Both the position numbers and the translations under genes were made by a program. From Methanomethylovorans sp041447285 (GTDB taxonomy: Archaea; Halobacteriota; Methanosarcinia; Methanosarcinales; Methanosarcinaceae), in assembly GCF_041447285.1 (NCBI RefSeq), contig NZ_JBGMEB010000005.1:138183-202182 (forward strand): DNA of 64,000 nt, given 5' to 3'. This document shows, in pieces, positions 26,110-35,282 of the stretch. Within the stretch, counting starts at the first letter, position 1, and every line of letters starts with the position of its first letter. The notes under the pieces were generated by a model. It saw only the letters and a list, made by a program, of their open reading frames with translations. It searched no databases and was not told the DNA's origin.

Positions 26110-27552
26110 ATGGACAAGTCCAAAATAAAACCACTCTATTTAGTCCTAGGCAGTGGTAGTTTAGGTTTTGCTCTTGTGAAAGAGCTCAAGGAACGTGATA
26201 AGGAATTATTTGTAGTAGATAAGGACCCTCAAAAGGTGGAAACCCTTAGGGAAGAAGCTTATGATGCCATAGTAGGTGACATTGGAGATCCAAGTGTTCT
26301 AGAGAAGATCAACACAAAGAATCTTGCAGCTATAATGATCCTCAGTTCTGATCCTTTGGCTAATAAATCTGCACTGGCAAATATCAGAAAGAAAGTTTCT
26401 CCTGATATTTATTGTGTGGCTAGGGCTTCAGATGCGATCAATATGCAGGAAATGGAAGCTCTCGGGGCAGATCTTGTGATAATTCCTCCAAAAGTTGTGG
26501 CAAAGTCCCTTGCAAGATCTCTTGAAAGAGCCGAATCTATGTTAAGAGGGAACAAGCTTGTTCAGTGGTTTAATGGTCTTAGAGGAAAAACTATGGCAAT
26601 AGTTGTCCACAACAATCCTGATCCTGACTCCATTTCAGGTGCTCTTGCTCTGCAGGAGATTGCTAAAAGTTTTGATGTGACTTCAGATATTCTTTATAGT
26701 GGGGAGATCGGCCATCAGGAAAACAAGGCCTTTGTTAACTTGTTGGGTATCGATCTGTTAAAAATGGAAGATCATGATGTTTCACGTTATGATAAGGTTG
26801 CTCTTGTTGATTGTGCAGTTCCAGGTTCCAATAATAAATTACCGCCTGGTGCTCATGTAGGTGCTGTTTTTGACCATCACCCGATCGGAGATGCGCATAT
26901 TGATGCGGAGTTTATTGATATACGTCCGAATGTAGGTGCTTCTGCAACCATCCTTACCAAATATCTCCAGGAATTGAATATAGATATTAATCAGAAGCTT
27001 GCAACAGCTTTGCTTTATGGCATTCGTACTGATACTTTGGACTTTAAAAGGAATACGGACCCATCGGATCTTTCAGCAGCATCTTTCTTGTATCCCCTTT
27101 CTGAACATGACATACTTGATCAGCTTGAGCGCCCTTCTATGTCCACGGAAACTCTGGACGTGTTGGGTGAAGCTATTCTCAACAGGCAGATCTATAGTGG
27201 CTATTTGATCTCAAATGTGGGAAGTATCAGGGATAGGGATACATTGCCCCAGGCAGCAGATTATCTGTTAAATCTTGAGGGAATATCTACCACGCTGGTC
27301 TTTGGAGTGTCAGAGGACACAATTTTCATTTCTGGCAGGAGCAACGACATACGTGTTAATCTTGGGGATGTCATGAAAAAGGCTTTTGGTGAAGGTTCTG
27401 GTGGCGGTCATGCTAATGCTGCAGCTGCACAGATTCCTCTGGGCGTTTTCAGTGTTGCAAAGGATAGGCAAACTTTGCTCAAGCTTGTGAATGAATCGGT
27501 TGTTAAAAGATTCCTTAATGCAGTAGGTGTGGAAGAGTCAAGTAAGAAGTAG
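26110..27552 (+). CDS. TrkA-N / DHH-DHHA1 fusion phosphoesterase
   Basis: 480 residues. An N-terminal NAD-binding TrkA-N (RCK) domain (LVLGSGSLGFALVKELKER...VVDKDPQKVE) occupies roughly residues 1-130. A DHH phosphoesterase follows with NPDPDSISGALAL, VALVDCAVPG and DHHPIGDAH, and a DHHA1 domain with GEGSGGGHANAAAAQIPLG. DHH/DHHA1 proteins include NrnA-type nanoRNases and c-di-AMP phosphodiesterases; RCK domains sense ligands such as NAD or c-di-AMP. A signalling or RNA-turnover role controlled by a nucleotide is plausible but unproven. GGAGGT occurs about 35 bases upstream, too far to be the ribosome site. Confidence 0.85.
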   Translation: MDKSKIKPLYLVLGSGSLGFALVKELKERDKELFVVDKDPQKVETLREEAYDAIVGDIGDPSVLEKINTKNLAAIMILSSDPLANKSALANIRKKVSPDIYCVARASDAINMQEMEALGADLVIIPPKVVAKSLARSLERAESMLRGNKLVQWFNGLRGKTMAIVVHNNPDPDSISGALALQEIAKSFDVTSDILYSGEIGHQENKAFVNLLGIDLLKMEDHDVSRYDKVALVDCAVPGSNNKLPPGAHVGAVFDHHPIGDAHIDAEFIDIRPNVGASATILTKYLQELNIDINQKLATALLYGIRTDTLDFKRNTDPSDLSAASFLYPLSEHDILDQLERPSMSTETLDVLGEAILNRQIYSGYLISNVGSIRDRDTLPQAADYLLNLEGISTTLVFGVSEDTIFISGRSNDIRVNLGDVMKKAFGEGSGGGHANAAAAQIPLGVFSVAKDRQTLLKLVNESVVKRFLNAVGVEESSKK

Positions 27553-27978
27553 TTTGCTGAATACGACCTCTTTCCTTTCTTCATTTTCGGTATGTGCTCT
27601 ATTATTGTTTCTATGCTTAGCTGTTTTTATGCAAGCGTGCTTATCTGAGTTATAGCTTGGTTGTCATCTTCGTGAATAAATGAGCATCTTGGTATGTTTC
27701 TTACATTTTCATACATCATCATACAAAATTCATTTTTCTTTAGCTGGTATGCCGATGTATGAATTTGTATGATGTGGCAAAGGTGCCTGTTTCATACATG
27801 TATGAAATGTTATGTTTGTTACTCTTTTTTTAGGTATAATTTTATTTTCATCAGTCCTATGGTGCTCTCTTCTAAGTAAATGCATTTATATCCATCTCTC
27901 ATATGTTTACTATTTGTACTCTATATCGTATAGTATACGTTATTTTATATACTATATTATATTTACTTTTTAGAATAA
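27553..27978. promoter_or_regulatory. 426-base intergenic region with palindromes built on CATACA/TGTATG
   Basis: There is no gene here. It contains an inverted repeat with 16-base arms (27717-27733 and 27759-27774, one extra A in the left arm) and a perfect 18-base palindrome TTTCATACATGTATGAAA at 27790-27807. Both use the words CATACA and TGTATG, also seen at 27710-27715. AT-rich TATA-like sequences follow near 27945-27965. The symmetric elements look like operators for a dimeric regulator, possibly controlling the YkgJ-type gene downstream. Confidence 0.55.
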
Positions 27979-28746
27979 GTGCTGCCGATATCTTTATTAC
28001 CGATCTCGCATAGTCAAAATGAAATGATATTTTCCGATAAATACAAAGACCTTCTAGTCCAGGATGTCAGGAAGGAACTTCATCGGGCTTCCAGTCTGAA
28101 AGTTGAATCCATAGCTTCAAAGATAAGAAATATGGGATTTTCGTGTACTCAATGTGGAAGTTGTTGCAGAGGCTGTTGCACTGACAATCGTGTGATGCTC
28201 TTGCAACAAGATATTTTGACTATATCTGAAAACACGCATCTCTCTTCATCAGAATTTTTGTTACCCTTTATTCCTCTTGAAGTCGAAAATGCTCTAAATG
28301 GCATTTCTGAATCATCCAGTCTAATCCCCTATACTGACAAAGATGGAAATGTGCACAGTTTTGGCTGGATGTTAAGGCGCAAGAAAAATGGAGATTGTTC
28401 TTTTCTTGAAAGTACAAATCAGCCCTATAAATGCGCTATTTACAAACTGCGACCTGCCTTATGCAGGACGTATCCTTTCTATCTGGAGGAATGCGAGCTT
28501 TGTACCTCTGAGTGTGAGGGCTTGGGATTACCTATATCACATGAGGATAGCCTTATACTTGCCAAGTCGGTACTTGACAGGTATTTACATGAACTTGAAG
28601 AGCGCATCCTAGTATATCAGTGCTATGAGCATTTTGAGCCAATATACTCAAATATTGTCTATTCTCTGGAAAGATTCAAAAAGGGGCATGTATTCTATAT
28701 AGTTCATGACAGTGAAGGGACTCATCGAAGATGTGAACCTATGTGA
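27979..28746 (+). CDS. YkgJ-family cysteine-cluster protein (UPF0153)
   Basis: Up to 255 residues. The cluster FSCTQCGSCCRGCC near residue 55 and later cysteines (CRTYPFYLEECELCTSECEG) match the YkgJ/UPF0153 family (CxxCxxCC and downstream Cys), which is thought to bind zinc or an iron-sulfur cluster and has no defined reaction. The start is uncertain: a GTG at 27979 gives the full length, while ATG at 28024 gives MIFSDKYKDLL and is 15 codons shorter; TATA-like sequences at 27945-27965 suit either. The large palindromic region lies upstream. Confidence 0.78.
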   Translation: MLPISLLPISHSQNEMIFSDKYKDLLVQDVRKELHRASSLKVESIASKIRNMGFSCTQCGSCCRGCCTDNRVMLLQQDILTISENTHLSSSEFLLPFIPLEVENALNGISESSSLIPYTDKDGNVHSFGWMLRRKKNGDCSFLESTNQPYKCAIYKLRPALCRTYPFYLEECELCTSECEGLGLPISHEDSLILAKSVLDRYLHELEERILVYQCYEHFEPIYSNIVYSLERFKKGHVFYIVHDSEGTHRRCEPM

Positions 28747-28796
28747 ATTCCTGTTATAATTTACTTTATCTATATAAAATTAGAATGTTGGTTACC

Positions 28797-30083
28797 ATGT
28801 CTGAGAACATCAACTATCCAATGACTATTGCCGAGAAGATCTTCTCCAAAGCATCTGGCAAGGCCGTGAAAGCAGGAGAATTCGTACTTGCAGATATTGA
28901 TCGTGCAATGACGCATGATATTACCGGTCCGCTTGCAATTGATGGTTTTTATGAGATCATGGCAAGCAAGCAAGAGAAAAAAGTGTGGGATCCTAGCAAG
29001 ATCGTGATAATTTTTGATCATCAAGTGCCCGCAGATTCTATTAATGCAGCAGCAAATCACATAAAGTTGCGCAAGTTTGCAAAGGAGCAAGGGATCCTTA
29101 ACTATGATGTATACGAGGGTATTTGCCATCAGATTATGCCTGAGAAAGGACATGTAAGACCCGGTGATTTGGTAGTTGGTTCTGATTCTCACACCTGCGC
29201 ATATGGTGCTATAGGTGCCTTCTCCACTGGTATTGGCTCTACAGATATGGCTGCAGTATTTGCTACTGGTAAGCTATGGTTCAAGGTGCCGGAGACCATC
29301 AGGTTTGAAGTCGAAGGCAAGTTGCCAAAGATGGTGTATTCCAAGGACCTTATACTGCACCTTATAGGTGATGTAGGTGTAGAAGGGGCACGTTATCAGG
29401 CAGCAGAATATGCAGGTTCAACTATCCATAACATGTCTATTTCTGAGAGAATGACTATCTCCAATATGGCTATAGAAATGGGAGGTAAAGCTGGCATAAT
29501 TGAAGCAGATGAGATTACGGCAGCTTACCTTAAGGAACGTATTCCTGATTATGAATTTGATGCATATTGGAAACCAGATGTAGGCGCAAATTACACTGAA
29601 ATAAAAAGGTATAATGTTTCTGACCTTGAGCCACAGGTAGCCTGTCCTCACAATGTGGATAATGTGAAGCCCGTTACAGAAGTCGAAGGCACAAAACTTG
29701 ATCAGATCTTCGTAGGTTCATGTACTAACGGCAGGTTCGAAGACATTGAAATTGTAGCAAAGATTATGGGTGACGAGCCCGTTGCCAAAGGTGTCAGGCT
29801 GCTTATTATCCCTGCATCAAGGGCAGAATATCTGAAAGTTCTGAAAGCTGGCTATGTAGAACAGTTCATGGAAGCAGGTGCCATAGTAGAGTCACCATGC
29901 TGTGGTCCATGTATGGGCGGTTCTTTTGGATTGCTTGGTGATGGTGAGGTGGGGCTTGCAACATCTAACCGTAACTTTAAAGGCAGAGAAGGAAGTCCTG
30001 CATCTTTTGTGTATCTTAGCTCCCCTGCAACCGCTGCTGCCTCAGCTTTGACTGGTGAAATCACAGATCCGAGGAAAATTTAA
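28797..30083 (+). CDS. leuC: 3-isopropylmalate dehydratase / homoaconitase large subunit
   Basis: About 428 residues from ATG 28797; the open frame reaches back to 28743 but the family N-terminus MTIAEKIFSKASGK follows this ATG closely. The 4Fe-4S cysteines are in VGSCTNGR and CCGPCMGG; DSHTCAYGAIGAF and FDHQVPAD are conserved aconitase-family blocks. The protein pairs with a separate small subunit, not in this window. Methanogens have two such enzymes, for leucine synthesis and for the 2-oxosuberate branch of coenzyme B synthesis; the small subunit decides specificity, so the leuC symbol is provisional. TTTATCTATATAAAAT at 28765-28780 is a good TATA box. Confidence 0.85.
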   Translation: MSENINYPMTIAEKIFSKASGKAVKAGEFVLADIDRAMTHDITGPLAIDGFYEIMASKQEKKVWDPSKIVIIFDHQVPADSINAAANHIKLRKFAKEQGILNYDVYEGICHQIMPEKGHVRPGDLVVGSDSHTCAYGAIGAFSTGIGSTDMAAVFATGKLWFKVPETIRFEVEGKLPKMVYSKDLILHLIGDVGVEGARYQAAEYAGSTIHNMSISERMTISNMAIEMGGKAGIIEADEITAAYLKERIPDYEFDAYWKPDVGANYTEIKRYNVSDLEPQVACPHNVDNVKPVTEVEGTKLDQIFVGSCTNGRFEDIEIVAKIMGDEPVAKGVRLLIIPASRAEYLKVLKAGYVEQFMEAGAIVESPCCGPCMGGSFGLLGDGEVGLATSNRNFKGREGSPASFVYLSSPATAAASALTGEITDPRKI

Positions 30084-30133
30084 GGGCCGGAGACCAAAAG
30101 AAATAAATACATTTCTTCAGTGATAATTTGGCT

Positions 30134-30188
30134 AAGACGTTGGTTCTACCAATACCCGTCATATTGGATGGATTAACTCCAACGTCTT
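30134..30188 (+). other. Nested hairpin downstream of the aconitase-family gene
   Basis: A 10-base-pair perfect stem, AAGACGTTGG (30134-30143) with CCAACGTCTT (30179-30188), encloses a second stem, CCAATA (30149-30154) with TATTGG (30162-30167), with the loop CCCGTCA. The element starts about 50 bases after the leuC-like stop and ends about 90 bases before hisE. No T tract follows directly, so it is not a standard terminator. It could be a 3' end processing or stability element, a small RNA, or a leader structure for hisE. Confidence 0.5.
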
Positions 30189-30279
30189 CACATTAATTTT
30201 GTTTTCGTTAAAAAGGGCTATTCTTTGAACAAAGACTTATTCGGTTCATGTGCTTGCCATTCATAAGGTGAGGTAAACT

Positions 30280-30579
30280 ATGTCAGATGCTGATCTATCT
30301 GTTTTTAATGAAGTGTATAATGTTATCTGTGATCGTAAATTAAATCCCGTGGAAGGATCTTATGTGTGTTCATTGCTCAACCATCGAAAGGGAATCAACA
30401 AAATACTTGAAAAGGTGGGAGAGGAGTCTGTTGAAACAATCCTTGCAGCGAAAGACAAACAAAAAGATCACATTGTATCTGAATCTTCAGACCTGTTCTT
30501 TCATTTATTAGTTATGTTTGCCGCACTTGATATCTCTCTTGAAGATATTGCGGAAGAAATGAAAAAGAGAAGAAAATAA
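30280..30579 (+). CDS. hisE: Phosphoribosyl-ATP pyrophosphatase
   Basis: 99 residues with the HisE signature: SYVCSLLNHRKGINKILEKVGEESVETILAAKD followed by ESSDLFFHLLVMFA, giving the E-x2-E and D metal ligands of the all-alpha NTP pyrophosphatase fold. It is the second step of histidine synthesis. The ATG follows GGTGAGG. hisF is at 10.4 kb, so the his genes are dispersed. The hairpin at 30134-30188 lies in its upstream region. Confidence 0.95.
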   Translation: MSDADLSVFNEVYNVICDRKLNPVEGSYVCSLLNHRKGINKILEKVGEESVETILAAKDKQKDHIVSESSDLFFHLLVMFAALDISLEDIAEEMKKRRK

Positions 30580-30605
30580 TCATTTCTTCTCATTTTGTTT
30601 GATTT

Positions 30606-31484
30606 TCAGTACACTGCAAGTTCATGCAACACATCTGTTTTTGAAAGTATGCTCTTTGCAACTCCATCATATGTTACTATAATAAATGCAATGATGGGGT
30701 TGGCATCGAATATCTTAACAGCATCTATCAAAGACGCTTCAGAATCGATTGTTATTAGATCAGTTTTCATTACATCCTTCACTTTTGTATCCATGTCTCC
30801 TTTTGAGAGGACGCGACCTATATCTTTTAAGGTTAGAGTTCCTACAATATTGCCATTCTCTTCTACAGGAGCACCATATATGTTGTTTTGTGAAAGTAAG
30901 GTTGCAGCTTCTTTTATGGTGTTATTAAGATTAATTGTGAATACATTTCTGTTTGAATAGTATCTCACAGGCTTTTTGGGCAAAGATATCATTTCGTTGA
31001 TACAGAATACTAATGTATTCCCCGTGTCGTCCCTGCCAACTATCTCTCCACGTACTACAAGCCTATTGACGGGAGTGGGACCCATCTGCACAAGGTCTCC
31101 CTGTTCAAAGCTTCTTATATTGCCAAGTACTTTTATCATTCCGTGGCACAGATCAGGATGACGCACGGTGGTAAAACTAATCTCTGCTACTGTTGCCCCT
31201 TCCACAATTTCGCCATTCCTGTATATGGGTACCAAGGCTTCATTATCCATTGCTGTGATGTTCAAAGCCTCATAAGCTTCTCCGGTTGCCTTATATCCAC
31301 CTTTGGGACCGGGAACTCCTTCTACAAGTTGAAGTACCTTTAAGGATTGCATTTGATTTCGGACTGTACCAGGGTTTCTATTAATGATTTCAGCAATTTC
31401 TTCTCCTTTGACGGCACGACCTTTCTCTCTTTGTAGATTAATCAAAGCAATAAGTATATCTTTTTGGATAGGTGTAAGCTCCAT
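30606..31484 (-). CDS. Winged-helix and CBS-domain transcriptional regulator
   Basis: About 292 residues from ATG 31484 (MELTPIQKDILIALINL); the frame is open 45 bases further upstream but GATCAAATGGAG context and the family start favour this one. An N-terminal winged helix (residues 1-70: EEIAEIINRNPGTVRNQMQSLKVLQLVEGVPGPKGGYKAT) precedes a DUF-like beta region and then two CBS motifs (NTIKEAATLLSQNNIYGAPVEENG...; ASLIDAVKIFDANPIIAFIIV). CBS pairs bind adenine nucleotides, so the regulator probably senses energy charge or SAM. It diverges from the NOG1-like gene. Confidence 0.85.
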   Translation of the reverse strand: MELTPIQKDILIALINLQREKGRAVKGEEIAEIINRNPGTVRNQMQSLKVLQLVEGVPGPKGGYKATGEAYEALNITAMDNEALVPIYRNGEIVEGATVAEISFTTVRHPDLCHGMIKVLGNIRSFEQGDLVQMGPTPVNRLVVRGEIVGRDDTGNTLVFCINEMISLPKKPVRYYSNRNVFTINLNNTIKEAATLLSQNNIYGAPVEENGNIVGTLTLKDIGRVLSKGDMDTKVKDVMKTDLITIDSEASLIDAVKIFDANPIIAFIIVTYDGVAKSILSKTDVLHELAVY

Positions 31485-31629
31485 TTGATCACCATTCGTG
31501 TGTAATAAAACTAAATTATAGTAATTCACCCCTATATATATAATTGAGTATTTCTTATTGGTAAATACTCTATTTTACAGAACAATTATATACGTCATAG
31601 ACCTTGAACGTCATACAGGTAAAGAAACA

Positions 31630-32607
31630 ATGATATTTGAGAAAATTCCTACTATACATACTTCTGATGAGCTAATAGATAAAGCTTTTAGAAGAGGTGT
31701 AAGGGCAGCAACGGGTAAAAAATCAAGCGGCAGGGCTAGTTTCCTTGAATCCCAAGAATCTATGTTGCTAACATCAGCTAATATATTATCAGATAATCTG
31801 GCTAATATCAGCAAAAAATTTCCAAATTTTGATGAGTTGTCTGGTTTTTACTATGAACTAGCAGATATACTTGTAGGTGTGGATAAAATACGTACCTCTT
31901 TATCCAGAGTAGCCTGGACAAGTGAAAAAATACATGATCTTGCAAGGGAATATGTAGGCCGGATGCGTGGCAGTCCAACCCCGGAAAACTTGCGTAAACA
32001 ATGTTTTGGCCGTATGGGTTCACTGATGGATTCTATAAATAAAGATCTTTTACTCTTAAACGAGGCTCGTAATATTTTGCGCAAACTGCCTGCTGTTCAC
32101 GACGAGCCAACAATTGTTGTGGCAGGTTACCCAAACACAGGCAAGTCAAGTTTTGTAACGGCCGCAACTAAGGCAACTCCAGAAGTTGCGCCTTATCCCT
32201 TTACAACTAAAGGTATTTCTATTGGGCATTTTTCAATAGGTAATGTAAGGTATCAGGTTATTGATACTCCAGGTCTTCTTGATAGGCCGATGTCTAAGAG
32301 AAATGATATTGAGCTGCAAGCGATTACTGCTTTGAAACACTTGGATGCAGTGGTGCTTTTCCTCATTGATGCAAGCGAAAATTGTGGTTATACAATTGAG
32401 GAACAAGAAAATTTGTTACAAGAAGTTAGGACTCAGTTCGATCTACCAATACTTGTTGTTTCCAACAAATCGGATCTTCCTCATTTTCAGAACCTTGACT
32501 TTACAGAGATGTCAATGTCTACAGCTACCGGCGAAGGCATAGAAGAAGTAATAGCATCTCTTGTGATGATGATAAATGAAAAAAAAGTTGATGAATCAGT
32601 GCTTTAA
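31630..32607 (+). CDS. NOG1-like GTP-binding protein
   Basis: About 326 residues from ATG 31630. An N-terminal helical bundle (residues 1-155) precedes an OBG-type GTPase domain: G1 GYPNTGKSSF, G2 PFTTKGI, G3 DTPGLLDRP and G4 SNKSDLP. The domain order is that of NOG1/GTPBP4, a 60S ribosome assembly factor in eukaryotes whose archaeal versions probably act on the large subunit. It starts divergently from the CBS regulator and converges tightly with the aminotransferase gene (1-base gap). Confidence 0.88.
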   Translation: MIFEKIPTIHTSDELIDKAFRRGVRAATGKKSSGRASFLESQESMLLTSANILSDNLANISKKFPNFDELSGFYYELADILVGVDKIRTSLSRVAWTSEKIHDLAREYVGRMRGSPTPENLRKQCFGRMGSLMDSINKDLLLLNEARNILRKLPAVHDEPTIVVAGYPNTGKSSFVTAATKATPEVAPYPFTTKGISIGHFSIGNVRYQVIDTPGLLDRPMSKRNDIELQAITALKHLDAVVLFLIDASENCGYTIEEQENLLQEVRTQFDLPILVVSNKSDLPHFQNLDFTEMSMSTATGEGIEEVIASLVMMINEKKVDESVL

Positions 32608-32608
32608 T

Positions 32609-33724
32609 TCATGTAAGCACTTTTTCCATAATTTCCAGCGCTTTAAGAATATTTGGCATGGATGAAGCGTAAGATATTCTAATATGTTCATCTCCATTTT
32701 CTCCAAAAGCCGTTCCTGGTACCACTACTACTCCATTGGCTATGAGCTTAGAAGCCATAGTGTTGCAATCTTCCACTTCAGGGAATGCATAAAATGCTCC
32801 TTTTGGGACAACACATTTAAGTCCCATTGATCTGAGTCCTGATATCAGTACATTCCTACGCTTCAGGAATTCCTCTCTCATAAAGGATACTGAATCCTGA
32901 GGTCCGGATATAGCTGCACAAGCTGCTTTTTGGGCAATTGAATTGGCACATGCCTGTACATACTGATGAACTTTCAGCATCTGTTCAATGTATTCATTCT
33001 TGGCAGCTACGTATCCTATTCTCCATCCAGTCATAGCATATGTCTTAGACACAGCATTAATTGTGATAACATTATCTGTAAACTGAGCAGGGCTGATGTG
33101 TTCGCCTTCGTAGATGAAATGCTCATATACTTCATCAGAAATTATAGTGATGTCATTGTCATCTGCTATTTCTGCAAAGGCTCTTATATCTTTTTTACTC
33201 TGGACAGCACCAGTAGGATTTGCGGGAGAATTAATTATCATTGCCTTTGTTTTTGGATTAATCCTTTCCATTACAGATTCCGGACTAATAGTAAGTTCTT
33301 CATTCAGGGGGACACCTGCCACTTTTCCTCCCATCATATTTACCAGAGCGTTATATGATACAAATCCCGGATTTGCTATCATTACTTCATCTCCAGGATT
33401 AACAAGGGAAGCTATAGCAAGCTCAAGAGCTTCTGATGCCCCAGAAGTAACGATTATTTCTGAAGGGTCAACATCAAAAGAATTCTCTTCTTTAAATTTT
33501 CTGCTCAATTGCTCGCGGAGTTCTACGATGCCCGGACCAGCTGTATACGCAGTGAATCCCCCATTGATTGCATCAATAGCAGCCTGCTTAATATGTTGAG
33601 GTGTATCAAAGTCGGGCTGTCCCAGTCCGAGATTAATGGCATCTGAGCCCGCAGCTTCAAACATCTTCCGGATCCCGGAAATATTCATATTAAGGACCCT
33701 GTCTGCAAACTTCGATCCAGGCAT
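32609..33724 (-). CDS. Pyridoxal-phosphate aminotransferase, aspartate aminotransferase family (fold type I)
   Basis: 371 residues. Conserved blocks: INLGLGQPDFDTPQHI at the N-terminus, TSGASEALELAI, the NSPANPTGAV substrate-binding segment, SDEVYEHF and the Schiff-base lysine in NAVSKTYAMTGWRIGY near residue 232; the C-terminal Arg in HIRISYASS binds the carboxylate. Members use aspartate, alanine, aromatic amino acids or N-acetyl-diaminopimelate precursors, and I cannot choose between them. It is downstream of hxlB with a 13-base gap and likely shares its transcript. Confidence 0.9.
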   Translation of the reverse strand: MPGSKFADRVLNMNISGIRKMFEAAGSDAINLGLGQPDFDTPQHIKQAAIDAINGGFTAYTAGPGIVELREQLSRKFKEENSFDVDPSEIIVTSGASEALELAIASLVNPGDEVMIANPGFVSYNALVNMMGGKVAGVPLNEELTISPESVMERINPKTKAMIINSPANPTGAVQSKKDIRAFAEIADDNDITIISDEVYEHFIYEGEHISPAQFTDNVITINAVSKTYAMTGWRIGYVAAKNEYIEQMLKVHQYVQACANSIAQKAACAAISGPQDSVSFMREEFLKRRNVLISGLRSMGLKCVVPKGAFYAFPEVEDCNTMASKLIANGVVVVPGTAFGENGDEHIRISYASSMPNILKALEIMEKVLT

Positions 33725-33737
33725 GATTTTCCTTCCT

Positions 33738-34352
33738 TCATTCCAGTTTATTGTGTCTTGACTTTAGGTCTTCTTCGGAGGCACCAGTGATGTAAATTAG
33801 CTCTGCTATTACTCCGTCGAGGAGAACAGTAGCAGATGTTTCAAAAGATGTTCCAAGCGGAGTTAGATATGTATATTCTCCTCTGAGGTGTCTTTCAGCA
33901 TATCCACCAGCATCTTCTTTTGTTCTTCCTGCTATTTTCACTACTGTATCGGATATTAATCCCAGTGTTGACTCATCATTAGAAGTGATAGTAATAAGTT
34001 TAGCGCCAATTTCTTTTGTGATCTTTGCCAGATTAGCTATTGATCGTGTCTGGCCGGAACCAGATATTGCAATGACAACATCTTCTTTAGTTACAGCAGG
34101 AGTTGTAGATTCTCCTACTACATAAGCTGTAAATCCTAGATGCATAAGTCTCATTGCAAAAGCCCTTCCAACAAGGCCTGATCTTCCGGCACCCATAACA
34201 AATATTGCTCTCGCATTTATGATATGTTCGAGCATTTGCTTGATGCTTTTTCTATCAAGCTCGTTAACTACTTTCTGAAGGTGGTTTGCCATAAGTTCCA
34301 TTGATGAAATCAAATACTTGCACTCAGTAACTTCTAATTTCTTCTGTATCAT
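33738..34352 (-). CDS. hxlB: 6-phospho-3-hexuloisomerase
   Basis: 204 residues (or 188 if the ATG of MELMANHLQ is used). SIS-domain fold with GAGRSGLVGRAFAMRLMHLG, SGSGQTRS and TSFETSATVLLDG, all characteristic of PHI rather than other SIS isomerases. The enzyme interconverts 3-hexulose 6-phosphate and fructose 6-phosphate; in methanogens lacking a pentose phosphate pathway it runs in reverse with hexulose phosphate synthase to make ribulose 5-phosphate, releasing formaldehyde. The partner hps or fae-hps is not in the window. Confidence 0.93.
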   Translation of the reverse strand: MIQKKLEVTECKYLISSMELMANHLQKVVNELDRKSIKQMLEHIINARAIFVMGAGRSGLVGRAFAMRLMHLGFTAYVVGESTTPAVTKEDVVIAISGSGQTRSIANLAKITKEIGAKLITITSNDESTLGLISDTVVKIAGRTKEDAGGYAERHLRGEYTYLTPLGTSFETSATVLLDGVIAELIYITGASEEDLKSRHNKLE

Positions 34353-34372
34353 TTTCTCACTTGCCCTTGCGC

Positions 34373-34891
34373 TTAGAAATTTGATGTACTCCTGCTCTCA
34401 TCCTTATAGGTTATATTTTTCAGTTTCCATTCATCGATAGTATTCATTTCCTGATACAGTTTCATGATATCAGAATAATCGCCCGTCCAATATACGTCAA
34501 TAAGCACGTTTGTTTCTTTAAGTTCCTTAAATATGGAATCTGCTAGGTATATTAGAGCTTTGTTACTAACAAACGGAATATTAAAAGTTGCCCTGTATCC
34601 ACTTTCAAATTTGGCATAAGAAATTAACACATATCCATAGCTTTCATAAGTAGTAATGTCCTCAAAATTGCAAATTATCTCTTTTTCATGAACAGCTAAC
34701 GTATCAACATTTGATACACAAATGAGGACTTTCCATATAACTGTGGCCGGAACGGTCCGGCCAAACCATATCGAAATTTTCCCATAACTGCACACCACAT
34801 TAACATCATCTCTTCCCATTTCTATGGTAGAAAGGGATTGAGCAGGTGAGAGTGTTATTCCAATATTGTCTGCAGGTTCCATCTTGACCAC
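34373..34891 (-). CDS. Hypothetical protein in the Era-like GTPase / DUF2073 operon
   Basis: 172 residues, family not recognised. It is predicted to be a soluble mixed alpha/beta protein with many hydrophobic strands (VVCSYGKISIWFG, VIWKVLICVSNVDTLAV, YGYVLISYAKF). It has three cysteines but no CxxC. It lies 22 bases after the DUF2073 gene and 20 bases before hxlB on the same strand, so it is inside the operon. The start ATG has a plausible context. It shows no signal peptide. No function can be assigned. Confidence 0.6.
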   Translation of the reverse strand: MVKMEPADNIGITLSPAQSLSTIEMGRDDVNVVCSYGKISIWFGRTVPATVIWKVLICVSNVDTLAVHEKEIICNFEDITTYESYGYVLISYAKFESGYRATFNIPFVSNKALIYLADSIFKELKETNVLIDVYWTGDYSDIMKLYQEMNTIDEWKLKNITYKDESRSTSNF

Positions 34892-34913
34892 AGTCAGTAC
34901 CTAGAATCATATC

Positions 34914-35282
34914 TCATTTGTGGGATGATAGGAGTGCACTTATCATATTTCTGTCCTTTTTGAGAGTTTTTAGTTGATCTGCAGGGCCTACTACGGTAAG
35001 CCTTGTGCGGACAGTGTTCTTTTTAAGTAGCTTCCCAAAAATTGATGTATCGGTTTTGGAAGGATAGCTCTCCATCTCTATACCTGAGAACCCCTCAGGC
35101 TCGATAAGTGTCATTGTCATTTCTATAAGACTTGCCTCTTCTTCAGGTGTTAGACCTTTTTCCAAGACAAGAATCTTACCACTTCTTACCTCATCTATAA
35201 TAAATCTGACTTTTTCGACAGGAGCCATTTCAGCAAGTTTTTCTTCGGATATTAGATCCATCTGAATTCCCTGCATTTTCAT
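34914..35282 (-). CDS. DUF2073 protein
   Basis: About 122 residues; ATG 35282 overlaps the stop of the GTPase gene in a TGATG arrangement and is preferred over the GTG at 35285. The sequence MDLISEEKLAEMAPVEKVRFIIDEVRSGKILVLEKGLTPEEEASLIEMTM and ESYPSKT...IFGKLLKKNTVRTRLTVVGPADQLKTLKKD matches DUF2073, an archaeal family nearly always next to this Era-like GTPase. The fold appears alpha/beta with a positively charged C-terminal helix. The function is unknown; the partner GTPase suggests a ribosome-related role (inference). Confidence 0.85.
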   Translation of the reverse strand: MKMQGIQMDLISEEKLAEMAPVEKVRFIIDEVRSGKILVLEKGLTPEEEASLIEMTMTLIEPEGFSGIEMESYPSKTDTSIFGKLLKKNTVRTRLTVVGPADQLKTLKKDRNMISALLSSHK

